Of a stretch of DNA of 45,945 bases, positions 18,865-27,931 are shown one piece after another. The position numbers were made by a program, and so were the translations under genes. The number at the start of each line of letters is the position of its first letter. Position 1 is the stretch's first letter. This DNA comes from Verrucomicrobiota bacterium (GTDB lineage Bacteria; Verrucomicrobiota; Verrucomicrobiia; Limisphaerales; UBA1096). Below the pieces are notes generated by a model. The model had not been told where the DNA came from, made no database searches, and worked only from the letters and a program-made list of their open reading frames with translations. The stretch lies in assembly GCA_030749225.1 (NCBI GenBank), contig JASMKO010000038.1, positions 1-45,945 on the forward strand, given 5' to 3'.

Positions 18865-19929
18865 CACAAAAACCGCGACGGGCTGCCGCACACGGCGGAG
18901 TATGTCGATGACATTGCCGTGATTTGTTCCTGCTGGATGAACGGGATTAATCATCCGGGTGGCGTTTGCCAGATGAATACCGGCGAACCGCTTGCGGGTC
19001 GACCGAGCTTCGGGTCATGGGTGAATTACAGGCTGGGTACTGAGAACGAAAATCTTCCGGTGTTTGTCGTGATGACCGACACGAAGGCGACTCCGATCAA
19101 CGGGCCGCGCAACTGGAGTGCAGGGTTCATGTCGGCAGCGTATCAGGGTGTTCATATTCATCCCGGTGCGGAGCCGTTCCGTCATCTCAATTTACCGAAG
19201 GACCTAACGCATGAAATGCATATCCAAAAACTGGAGCTACTTCGGCGACTCAAGAAAAGACATCAGGCAACGCGCAGCCACCAGAGTGAGCTGGAAGCGC
19301 GCATCCGCAGCTACGAATTAGCGTATCGAATGCAGGCAGAAGCACACGAGGTTGTCGACTTAAGCTGCGAAACCGAGGCGACTAAGCGACTTTATGGGTT
19401 TGCCAACAAACACACCGAGCCGTTTGGCCGGTGCTGTCTTTTGGCCCGGAGGATGATCGAGCGCGGCGTGCGGTTCGTGCAGATTTATCACGGCGCCGGC
19501 AGTAAATGGGATTAGCACTTCAAGATGGAGGAGAACCACTCTCGGCAATGTCTGCAGAGCGATCAGCCAACGGCTGGGCTGTTGAAGGATTTGAAATCAT
19601 GCGGTTTACCGGACGACACGCTGGTCATTTGGGGAGGAGAATTCGGCCGCACTCCGATGAGCGAGAAAGGGGACGGCCGGGACCACAACCCAACCGGCTT
19701 CACAATGTGGATGGCTGGTGGCGGGGTGCAGGGAGGGCAGGTCATCGGTGCCACGGATGAGCTGGGATTGTGGGCTACGGAAGGTCGTTTGCATGTTCAC
19801 GACTTGCACGCCACTGTTCTTCATCTCCTTGGAATTCACAATCTTGACCTGATTTACCACTACAAGGGACGTCCCGAAAAACCGACAATCAACGAGGGAG
19901 AGGCCTACACGAAAATCACGTCGGCCTGA
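18865..19929 (+). pseudogene. DUF1501 protein pseudogene, 5'-truncated with an in-frame nonsense codon
   Basis: DUF1501 proteins are exported, alkaline-phosphatase/sulfatase-fold proteins common in Planctomycetes and Verrucomicrobiota. The recognisable sequence starts around GLPHTAEYVDDIAVICSCW (about 18874-18930), so the signal peptide and roughly the first hundred residues are missing. It continues with NHPGGVCQMNTGEPLAG, SFGSWVNYRLGTEN, LYGFANKHTEPFGRCCLLAR and RGVRFVQIYHG. At 19513-19515 a TAG interrupts, then the same frame resumes with HFKMEENHSRQC, DDTLVIWGGEFGRTP, GRDHNPTGFTMWMAGGG and HVHDLHATVLHLLGI to the stop at 19929. Family members read WDSH or WDAH at the stop, so a single TCG-to-TAG change is the simplest explanation. 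It is probably non-functional. Confidence 0.88.
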
Positions 19930-20022
19930 TTTTTCCCGCTTGCCAAGTGTCGGTGGCTGCATCACCGTTTAGCCCCAGTGCGGTTGCCTACTTCGGGTGG
20001 TCGCCAGGGAAAAGGACCTATC

Positions 20023-20307
20023 ATGGGAAACAAGATATTCGTGGGTGGCCTTAATTGGGACGCCACAGACGACGATTTGCGGGAGACCTTCGGAGCTTCC
20101 GGCACCATAACTGATGCAGTCGTCGTAAAGGATCGTGACACCGGAAGATCACGCGGCTTTGGCTTTGTGACCTATTCCAGCGACGAGGAGGCCAACACCG
20201 CCATTGAGAAATTCAACGGCGAGGAATTCATGGGCCGCAAGCTGACTGTTAACGAGGCCCGCCAGCGCGAGGACAGGGGCGGAGGCGGCTACCGCGGGGA
20301 CCGTTAA
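20023..20307 (+). CDS. RRM-domain RNA-binding protein
   Basis: A 94-residue single RNA-recognition-motif protein. RNP2 is KIFVGGL at 4-10 and RNP1 is RGFGFVTY in the middle, followed by a short Gly/Arg-rich tail (REDRGGGGYRGDR). Such small RRM proteins occur in cyanobacteria and PVC bacteria, often linked to cold or stress responses; the RNA targets here are unknown. The ATG at 20023 is preceded by AAAAGGA at a suitable distance. The frame extends 15 codons upstream, but that part lacks RRM sequence. The gene converges with the MtfA-like gene, with 16 bp between stops. Confidence 0.93.
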   Translation: MGNKIFVGGLNWDATDDDLRETFGASGTITDAVVVKDRDTGRSRGFGFVTYSSDEEANTAIEKFNGEEFMGRKLTVNEARQREDRGGGGYRGDR

Positions 20308-20323
20308 GGCCACCGCCCGTTTT

Positions 20324-21109
20324 TCAACGATCACGGCTCCCGCGCCAAGCAACAGGGTCCTGTTTGTAATACGACCGGAGTTCTTCGTACAGCTCCGGCC
20401 GTCTCCTTTTAAGCTGCCGGGGCTTCTCAAAAAACGCCTCGGTGGCAGTGGCGAAAAACTCCGCCGGGTTGGTCGTGCCGTAATGGTCGATCACCGTCTT
20501 TTTGCCTTTGGCCGCCCGTTGCTGTAGTCGCTGGAACTCCCGGCTGAACACCAGCGCCCACGACCGGTACTTCGGCTTGCGCTCGGCCCATGTTTCCCCT
20601 TGCCCAAGCGGCGGCGCGCCGTCCGCCGCCCCGTCCATCTGGTCAAGCTGATGCGCGAACTCGTGCATCACGACATTGTGGCCGTCGAAGGCGTTTTTGG
20701 CGCCACGCCGGCTGGAGTCCCACGCTAGGACCACCGGGCCGTACTGCCACGATTCCCCGAGCCGATGCGACCGATCCTGTTTGTCGTACGGGTTCTTCGC
20801 CAGGTACGAGCTGGGATAGACGAGGATGGTACGCAGCGAGGGATAGTAGGCCGGCTCACGGTGCAGCATCAACAGGCAGGCCTGGGCGGCGATCGTCACG
20901 CGGATCTCGTCGTCCATCTCCAGCCCTCCGCACCCCTCGAATTGTTTCTCGGTGAGGAACACAAGGATATGTTCCTGCAACTCCCGCTGGTCGGCGTCGG
21001 GCAGTTGTCCATAGACTTCGAGATTTGACTCTAGGACGTTTATCCACTCCGGGAGGAATTTTCCCTGTCGAATTTTCCTGCGCCGCCGTTTTTTGAAAAA
21101 GCCGAACAA
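20324..21109 (-). CDS. mtfA: MtfA-like zinc peptidase
   Basis: A 261-residue M90-family metallopeptidase. The HExxH site is His149-Glu150-x-x-His153 (MHEFAHQLD), with NPAEFFATATEAFFEKP downstream supplying the usual third acidic ligand region. The N-terminus FLPEWINVLESNLEVY and the basic KKRRRRKIRQGKF opening fit the family. In E. coli MtfA binds the repressor Mlc and affects glucose PTS expression; no Mlc or PTS gene is seen here, so that role should not be assumed. It is divergent from the TAT-exported Gfo/Idh gene, with 84 bp between starts. Confidence 0.9.
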   Translation of the reverse strand: MFGFFKKRRRRKIRQGKFLPEWINVLESNLEVYGQLPDADQRELQEHILVFLTEKQFEGCGGLEMDDEIRVTIAAQACLLMLHREPAYYPSLRTILVYPSSYLAKNPYDKQDRSHRLGESWQYGPVVLAWDSSRRGAKNAFDGHNVVMHEFAHQLDQMDGAADGAPPLGQGETWAERKPKYRSWALVFSREFQRLQQRAAKGKKTVIDHYGTTNPAEFFATATEAFFEKPRQLKRRRPELYEELRSYYKQDPVAWRGSRDR

Positions 21110-21193
21110 CGGCGAGAAGCCTCCGCGTGCCCGGCGAAAAAGGCCAACATTAAAGTCGTGAGCGCAGTGGTGTGATGATAAATTTTCCGGCGC

Positions 21194-22534
21194 ATGAAAT
21201 CCATCAAACGCAGAATGTTCTTGAAAAGTGGCTTGGCCGCGTCAGCGCTGGGTTTCCCGGCGCTTGGCCAAGTACGAGGGGCCAACGACAGGGTACAGGT
21301 GGCACTGATTGGGTGCGGCGGCCGGGGCACACAGGTTACCGCGAGCCTGGCCCGGCGCAGCGATGTCGATTGCTCGCAGGTGTGTGACATCCACGAGGAG
21401 CGTCTCGTCCGGATCGCCGACCACATGGCGGAACAGCAGGGTGGTCGAAAACCGTTGCTGGCCCGGCGAATGGAGGAGGTTTTTGCCAATAAGGGCGTCG
21501 ATGCCGTGGTGGTGGCCACGCCGGATCATTGGCATACGCCGGCTGCCATCCTCGCCTGTCAGGCGGGAAAGGATGTCTATGTCGAGAAACCGTTTAGTCA
21601 CAATATCTGGGAAGGCCGGAAGCTGGTTGAGGCGGCGCGCAAATACAAGCGCATCGTGCAGGTCGGCACACAGAATCGCAGTGCCCCATACAACCATGCG
21701 GCACGGGAGTACATTCGATCCGGCAAGCTTGGTGACGTGCGGCTCGTGAAGGTGTTCAACCTGAAGGGCGGCGGGCCGTTCCGACTCGGGGCAAGTGGCG
21801 ATGCGCCAAAGGGGTTCTCATGGAAAACATGGCTAGGCCCGGCCAAGGCCAGGCCGTATCACAGCCGTATCTTTCATGCCGGCTGGCATTATTTCTGGGA
21901 CTACTCCGGTGGCGACCTTGCCGATTGCGGCATTCACCAGCTCGACCTCGCGCTGATGGTGATGGGCGATCCTGCTGCACCGGCTGCGGTGTCCGCCTCG
22001 GGCGGGCGTATCCAGCACCGGGGTGACGACGCCGAGGTGCCGGATGTGGAGATTTTGCAGTATGACTATCCCGGTTTTGTTATGACGTTCGAGCATTCGC
22101 ATTTCGCTGGTGCAATGAGCAAGATCAACGGGAGCATCCGTTCGAGTGACAAGTTTCCGTACTGGCCACAGTGCGCGACTCGCATCGAGTTTTACGGCAC
22201 GAGGGACATGATGATACTCGGGCGACACGGCGGCGGTTGGCAGGTGTTCGCCTCAAACGGCAGGGTGGTGGGACAGCAGTATGGCCGACATCCGGACCCG
22301 GATCATCAGCAGAATTTTGTCGACTGTATCCGCTCGCGCGAGTTGCCCAACGCGGACGTTGGGCTCGCGCAGGTGACAACGTCCGTGATGCATATGGGTA
22401 ACATCGCGCACCGGATCGGCAACCAAAAGCTGCGCTACGACGCCATGTTGGAGCGGTTCATCGACAGCGAGCCGGCAAACCGATTGGCCAAGCGCCAGAA
22501 CATTAACGAGTTTTCCGTCAAGGAGCCGGTTTGA
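21194..22534 (+). CDS. TAT-exported Gfo/Idh/MocA-family oxidoreductase
   Basis: 446 residues. The N-terminus KRRMFLKSGLAASALGFPAL carries a twin-arginine motif (RRMFLK), so the protein is probably folded with its cofactor and exported to the periplasm. The Rossmann motif is VALIGCGGRGTQV, and the family EKP signature follows in VYVEKPFSHNIWEG. WHYFWDYSGGDLADCGIHQLD is typical of the PVC exported subgroup, some of which act on sugars or sugar alcohols. The substrate is unknown. The stop TGA overlaps the TTG start of the CotH-like giant by 3 bp (22531-22534), so the two are probably translated as a unit. An exact palindrome lies in the signal region (21263-21272, read as LGQ). Confidence 0.92.
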   Translation: MKSIKRRMFLKSGLAASALGFPALGQVRGANDRVQVALIGCGGRGTQVTASLARRSDVDCSQVCDIHEERLVRIADHMAEQQGGRKPLLARRMEEVFANKGVDAVVVATPDHWHTPAAILACQAGKDVYVEKPFSHNIWEGRKLVEAARKYKRIVQVGTQNRSAPYNHAAREYIRSGKLGDVRLVKVFNLKGGGPFRLGASGDAPKGFSWKTWLGPAKARPYHSRIFHAGWHYFWDYSGGDLADCGIHQLDLALMVMGDPAAPAAVSASGGRIQHRGDDAEVPDVEILQYDYPGFVMTFEHSHFAGAMSKINGSIRSSDKFPYWPQCATRIEFYGTRDMMILGRHGGGWQVFASNGRVVGQQYGRHPDPDHQQNFVDCIRSRELPNADVGLAQVTTSVMHMGNIAHRIGNQKLRYDAMLERFIDSEPANRLAKRQNINEFSVKEPV

Positions 22535-25500
22535 GTCGGGGCATCCGACAACGCGCCTGGCTGGCCACTTGGCTGGCCACTGTGACGCTTGCCTTTGCTC
22601 AACCGGCGGACGACGTGCCTTGGGTGCGCATCACGTCGCCGACCGAGTCTCGCATCGAGGCGCCCGGTGTCACGCACGTCGAGGCCAAGGTCGATCTCGG
22701 TGGCCAAGCGGTTGAGCAGATTGAATTCACGATCGACGGCGAGACGGTGTTTGCAGACGACTCCGAGCCGTACGTATTCGAATGGCAAAACCGTCGAGTG
22801 GGTAAATTCACTCTGACTGCGATCGCGAAGGGAGTCAACGGAGAGGCGGTAGAGTCGCTTGGAGTCGAGTTTGATGTGGTGCCCAAGCGCAACGCGGACG
22901 AGGCGTTGCTGATCGCTGAAGGCAGCCGCTGGCGCTACCTCGACACCGGCGAGCAGCCGGATGAAAATTGGATCGGCGATAAGTTTGATGACACCGACTG
23001 GCTCGAAGGCCCTGCTCAATTTGGTTACGGCGAGGGCGATGAGGTGACACGAATTCGGTTTGGCGATGATCCACGAGAAAAACACGTGACCACTTGGTTC
23101 CGAAAAATGATTACGGTGGGGGATGTCGGTCGGTTCGACGGTCTGAAACTTCAACTGCTAAGCGACGACGGTGCGTTGGTGTTTCTCAACGGCCACGAGA
23201 TCGTGCGTTTCAATCTGCCCGAGGGGGTGATCACTGCCGAAACGACAACGCTGCGATCGGGTGATCCCGGTTTTCTCCCGTACGACATTAGCCCCGACGA
23301 GCTTCGGAACGGGCTGAATGTCATTGCGGTGGAGGTTCATCAAAGCCGACCGAACAGCAGCGACGTCAGTTTTGATCTTGAATTAATCGGGATCGAGTCG
23401 AAGGAAACCAACTGCCGTCCGTTCGTGACACTGGCTCCGATGGCGGATGATCTGCTGATCGCGCGTGGCAAGCCGTGGCAGCTTGCGGCCGAGGCGTTCG
23501 ATCTCGACGGGCTCATCGTGCGAGTCGAGTTTTTTGCAGATGAAAAACAAATCGGCGAGGTCGGAGAGGAACCGTTCGAGTTCGATTGGTCGCCGGAGGC
23601 GGACGGCCACGTTTCGCTGACGACGGTGGCTTGGGACGATGAAGATGCCTCTACTCGATCGCAGCCGAGAGTGTTGAACGTCAGCTCCGATACTGCGCCA
23701 CCTTCAGTCGCCGCGGTTGATCCTGTGCCGGGTCGTGTCACGGCATTGACTGAATTGACAGTAACGTTTTCCAAGCCGATTCATGGTGCGGACGCCGCCG
23801 ATTTGTTGATCAATGAACTGCCTTCATTGCAAATCACCGCGATGAATGAAAGCGGGACGAAGTGGCGATTTGAATTTGCCAAACCGGCTTACGGTCGTGT
23901 GAATATTTCGTGGGCCGACACGCACGGTATCACGGATCGGTTCACTCCACCGCATGCGTTCGGCATCACTCAAGAGACGGTCTATTGGGAATATGATTTT
24001 GTGGACATCACTCCGCCGTGGCTTGATAAAACTCTTCCTTACCCCGGCGACACCGTGTCCGTGTTGCAGGAAGTGGTGATCACTTTTTCTGAGCCGGTGA
24101 CCGGTGTAGACGCCGCCGATCTACAGATTGGCCAGCAGCCCGCGCAGTCCGTAACCGGTGAAGGCAGTGGTCCGTATCGGTTTCGTTTTTTGCCGCAGGC
24201 GGAAGGTGCTGTTTCAGTGACGTGGGCGGAGGATCATGCGATGCGCGATCTTGCTGGCAACGCCTTTCAAGGCGGTACGTGGGAGGTGCAGGTGGATCCA
24301 GATTTTTCCGATATCGTCATCAATGAGATCATGTATCATCCGGCCTCCGAGGATGATCGCGAGGAATACATTGAGTTGCTCAATCGAGACACTCGGCCGG
24401 TGAACCTCAAGGGCTGGCGGTTCACGCGCGGGATTCGTTTTGATTTTCCGGACGTCGTGATTCCGGCCAGTGGCCTGCTTGTGGTCGCGGCCGATCCCGA
24501 GATTTTTTTGGCAAAATATCCCGAGTCCAATCCGGCTGTCGGCCATTGGGCGGGTCGTCTGGCCAACAGCGGAGAGGCGTTGGTGCTGGAGGATGCTGAA
24601 GGGCGTGTGGCTAGCCAAGTGGCTTACGCCGATGCTGGCGATTGGGCAACCCGCTTGCGTGGTCCTGAAGATCGCGGTTTCCACGGTTGGCAGTGGGAGG
24701 CCGCCCACGACGGGAGCGGCCAGTCGCTTGAGTTGATCAACCCGCGGTTGCCGAATGAGTTCGGGCAAAACTGGGCGGCGAGCGAAGTTGAGACTGGCAC
24801 ACCCGGCCAAGCGAACTCCGTTCGCCGGTCAAACATCGCGCCGCTGATCGTTGAGACCGCTCACTTTCCAATTGTGCCCAAGTCGACGGATTCGGTTCGG
24901 GTAAGCGCGCGCGTCGTGTCGTTGCCCTTGGCCAAGCCGGAGGTGGTGTTGCACTTTCGTGATGCCACCAGCGAGGAGCCGGATGCCTTTCAGCCTGTTC
25001 CGATGCGCGACGATGGCCAAGCGGGAGACGCCATTGCCGGGGACGGTTTTTTCACTGCCACGCTGCCGCCGCAGCCGCACGCGACCGTGGTGGAGTTTTA
25101 CCTTCGCGCGACCGATGCGCTTGGCCAAGCGCGCACGTGGCCGGCTCCCACCCTCAAACTCGACGGCTCGCTTGGCCAAGCGGCCAACCCTGTTTATCTG
25201 GTGGACGATTCACCGATCGAGTCCGAGCCGCTTTACCGAGTGGTGATGACTGGGGCGGAGCTTCGCGATCGGGAACGGATCACCAGTGGCTCGCGTTCGG
25301 ATGCCCGGATGAATGCCACTTTCATCAGCAGCGATGAAACCGGGACGGAGTGCCGTTATCTTGTCGGTGTGCGGAACCGCGGCAACGGTTCACGCGGCCG
25401 CAAACCGAGCAATTTTCGAATTCATTTTCGCAGCGATGAACCGTGGAAAGGGCAAACCGACCTGAACTTGAACGGGCAATTTTCGTGGGTGCAACATATT

Positions 25501-27888
25501 GGCAGCGTCCTTGCGCTCAAGTCCGGAGCGGCGGCACCGCGTGTCTGGCCGGTGCGTGTACGGTTGAACGATCAGGATCCGACTGAGGCTGGTTCAGTCG
25601 GTTGGTCATTCGGTTTTTATGCCGCGCATGAGGTGCTCGATAGCTGCTGGGCGGAGTACCATTTCCCCGATGACAGTGGCGGCAATCTGTATCGCGCGCG
25701 GCGCAACATCGCCCCGAGTAGTTTTGAATATCGCGGAGAGGAGGCGGACAGTTATCGTAACACCTGGTTCAAAGCGACCAACACTGCGGAGGACGACTGG
25801 TTGGATCTGATCGAGATGTTGAGCGTGGTTGATCCCGAAGACGAGTTATCAATGAAGCGCGTCCGGGAGGTTATAAACGTCGAGCAATGGCTCATGCACT
25901 TCGCGGTGATGGCCGTGTTCAACAACAGTGAGTCGAGCCTCAACACCGGCTTCAACGACGACTACTATTTTTATCGTGGCGTGGACGATCCGCGCTTCCT
26001 GCTTGTGGCCTATGACACCGACACCATCCTTGGGGAGGGTGATACAGGCTCGTTTCATGGAGCCACCTTTTTTGGTGCCATGAAAATACCTGTGCTTGGA
26101 CGTTTGCTGCAGCATCGGGATATTGAGCCCGAGTATCGCCGCACGCTCGTAAAACTGTTCGACACGGTTTTTTCGGAGGATGAATTTAACGCGCAACTTG
26201 ATCGATCGCTTGGGCACTATGTTCCGGAAGATGTTCGCGGTGATATAAAGTCGTGGATGGATCGCCGCAGGCTTGCTGCCGCTGAACAGTTTGGAGAACA
26301 ACCGGAGTCAGAAGGCGAAACGCTTGTTGCGTTAGACCATGAATGGCGGTTTGAAGATTCCGGCGAAGCGGCGGCCGACGACTGGTTTGCCTCGGATTTC
26401 GACGACTCAGAATGGAACAGTGGCCCCGGTTTGCTTGGTCACGAGGACGATCAACTGGAGATTCCGCTCCTTACGCCGGTTGATTATCAGCAAGGCAAAG
26501 TCGCCTACTATTTCCGCACGACCTTTGAGTTTTCGGAGGACATGGAGGGTGCCACTGCTCGTGTCGCACATTACGTCGATGATGGGGCGGTTTTTTATCT
26601 GAACGGCGAGGAGTTTGGTGAGCGATTTAGAATGCCAATCGATGAAGTGATCGATTTTGAAACACTTGCAGCCAATGGCGGTGATGCGCGGCGCAACCTG
26701 TTCACATTTGATCCCGCTCTACTCAAAACCGGCGAGAATACGTTGGCAGTGGAGGTGCATCAGGCGAGCCTCCGAAGCAGTGATGTGGTTTTCGGGTTGC
26801 AACTCACGATTGAGTTGGAGTCCAACCAGCCCCGCCGAACGAAGCCCGGGGTTCGGTTGAACGAAGTCACCACACTCGCGGGCGGCACCGGTTGGGTGGA
26901 ACTGTTCAATCCGACCGATGCAACGGCTGACATCGGGGGCTTGGCGTTCACGGATGACTTGGCTAAGCCAAGATGGTGGGCCATCCCGGAAGATACAGCT
27001 GTTGAGCCTGGCGGCTTTTTCCGATTCGCACTGCCGACGGCATTGCCGCTTGTGGAGGGACGATTTTTTCTGGTCGATCGCGCGAAGAATGACACCTATA
27101 TTTTGGATTCACTCCGCTTCGGTCGATTGCCGGTTGGCTACGCGCTAGGCCGCGTGCCAGACGGGTCGTCTCGCTGGATGCTGACAACACCAACACCTGA
27201 AAAGCCGAACACGCCAGTGCCTCTGGCAAACCCGCTTGGGTTGCGGATCAACGAGTGGATGGCTTCTCGGAGTAACGGTTCGGATTGGCTCGAGTTGTTT
27301 AATCCCGCACCAAGACCGGTCGAGCTTTCCGGTTTGACGATGTCGGATCGCTTGGCTAAGCGCGATCTTGATCCGTTTCCGCCGCTAACGTTTCTCGAGG
27401 GTAACGGCTACTGGAAATTGATTGCGGATGCCGCCTTGGCCAATCGGGCGGATCGGCTTGGTTTCAAGCTGCGGCGGTCGGGCGAGACGATCGGTTTGGC
27501 GACGCCGAATGGTGTGTTGATTGATGCCGTCGCGTTTGGCCAACAGCAGCGGAATGTCTCTGAGGGGCGATATCCGGATGGGGAGGCGCAGGTTGTTTCC
27601 TTTGCCGGTACACCGACGCCGGGCCGGCCGAATCGCTTGGCTAAGCCAATCAATGAAGACCGGGAGTTGCGTCTGGAAATCACGCGGCTGGGAGGTGGGT
27701 TGCGCCTGCTGCTGCTGGGGCCGGATCGGCTGCGCGTAGAGCTGCAGTCCCGCGATACGCTTGGCCCAGCGGAGTGGAAACCGGTTCAAGTCATCATGAT
27801 TCTGGATGGCCCAGCGGAGTGGTTGCTTCCGGTTGGTACGTCGGTTCATCAGTATTATCGCCTGCGTGCTTTGGCCGAGGGCGAATAG
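22531..27888 (+). CDS. CotH-kinase / lamin-tail-domain exported giant protein
   Basis: 1785 residues. The start is TTG at 22531, with AGGAG at 22521-22525 and a signal peptide (RAWLATWLATVTLAFAQ). Domains by eye: an Ig-like domain (about 25-115), a galactose-binding-like domain (about 125-290, HVTTWFRKMITV, DGALVFLNGHE), Ig-like domains (about 290-590, including LTVTFSKPIHGADAADL and VVITFSEPVTGVDAADL) and a lamin-tail domain (about 594-710, VINEIMYHP). Then come a CotH-like kinase region (about 930-1255, with VAYDTDTILG near 1160 as the probable metal/ATP motif), a second galactose-binding-like domain (about 1268-1428) and two more lamin-tail domains (about 1438-1690). CotH proteins elsewhere phosphorylate proteins outside the cytoplasm; here the target is unknown. 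Three exact palindromes and several near copies fall inside. Confidence 0.85.
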   Translation: MSRGIRQRAWLATWLATVTLAFAQPADDVPWVRITSPTESRIEAPGVTHVEAKVDLGGQAVEQIEFTIDGETVFADDSEPYVFEWQNRRVGKFTLTAIAKGVNGEAVESLGVEFDVVPKRNADEALLIAEGSRWRYLDTGEQPDENWIGDKFDDTDWLEGPAQFGYGEGDEVTRIRFGDDPREKHVTTWFRKMITVGDVGRFDGLKLQLLSDDGALVFLNGHEIVRFNLPEGVITAETTTLRSGDPGFLPYDISPDELRNGLNVIAVEVHQSRPNSSDVSFDLELIGIESKETNCRPFVTLAPMADDLLIARGKPWQLAAEAFDLDGLIVRVEFFADEKQIGEVGEEPFEFDWSPEADGHVSLTTVAWDDEDASTRSQPRVLNVSSDTAPPSVAAVDPVPGRVTALTELTVTFSKPIHGADAADLLINELPSLQITAMNESGTKWRFEFAKPAYGRVNISWADTHGITDRFTPPHAFGITQETVYWEYDFVDITPPWLDKTLPYPGDTVSVLQEVVITFSEPVTGVDAADLQIGQQPAQSVTGEGSGPYRFRFLPQAEGAVSVTWAEDHAMRDLAGNAFQGGTWEVQVDPDFSDIVINEIMYHPASEDDREEYIELLNRDTRPVNLKGWRFTRGIRFDFPDVVIPASGLLVVAADPEIFLAKYPESNPAVGHWAGRLANSGEALVLEDAEGRVASQVAYADAGDWATRLRGPEDRGFHGWQWEAAHDGSGQSLELINPRLPNEFGQNWAASEVETGTPGQANSVRRSNIAPLIVETAHFPIVPKSTDSVRVSARVVSLPLAKPEVVLHFRDATSEEPDAFQPVPMRDDGQAGDAIAGDGFFTATLPPQPHATVVEFYLRATDALGQARTWPAPTLKLDGSLGQAANPVYLVDDSPIESEPLYRVVMTGAELRDRERITSGSRSDARMNATFISSDETGTECRYLVGVRNRGNGSRGRKPSNFRIHFRSDEPWKGQTDLNLNGQFSWVQHIGSVLALKSGAAAPRVWPVRVRLNDQDPTEAGSVGWSFGFYAAHEVLDSCWAEYHFPDDSGGNLYRARRNIAPSSFEYRGEEADSYRNTWFKATNTAEDDWLDLIEMLSVVDPEDELSMKRVREVINVEQWLMHFAVMAVFNNSESSLNTGFNDDYYFYRGVDDPRFLLVAYDTDTILGEGDTGSFHGATFFGAMKIPVLGRLLQHRDIEPEYRRTLVKLFDTVFSEDEFNAQLDRSLGHYVPEDVRGDIKSWMDRRRLAAAEQFGEQPESEGETLVALDHEWRFEDSGEAAADDWFASDFDDSEWNSGPGLLGHEDDQLEIPLLTPVDYQQGKVAYYFRTTFEFSEDMEGATARVAHYVDDGAVFYLNGEEFGERFRMPIDEVIDFETLAANGGDARRNLFTFDPALLKTGENTLAVEVHQASLRSSDVVFGLQLTIELESNQPRRTKPGVRLNEVTTLAGGTGWVELFNPTDATADIGGLAFTDDLAKPRWWAIPEDTAVEPGGFFRFALPTALPLVEGRFFLVDRAKNDTYILDSLRFGRLPVGYALGRVPDGSSRWMLTTPTPEKPNTPVPLANPLGLRINEWMASRSNGSDWLELFNPAPRPVELSGLTMSDRLAKRDLDPFPPLTFLEGNGYWKLIADAALANRADRLGFKLRRSGETIGLATPNGVLIDAVAFGQQQRNVSEGRYPDGEAQVVSFAGTPTPGRPNRLAKPINEDRELRLEITRLGGGLRLLLLGPDRLRVELQSRDTLGPAEWKPVQVIMILDGPAEWLLPVGTSVHQYYRLRALAEGE

Positions 27889-27931
27889 TGTCGACTTGCT
27901 GGCAGCGTTTTTTTTTGGTTCCGTTTCGCCA

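Noticed and set aside
19513..19515. Programmed readthrough of TAG in the DUF1501 frame
   Set aside because: The N-terminal third and signal peptide are also missing, so simple decay explains it better.
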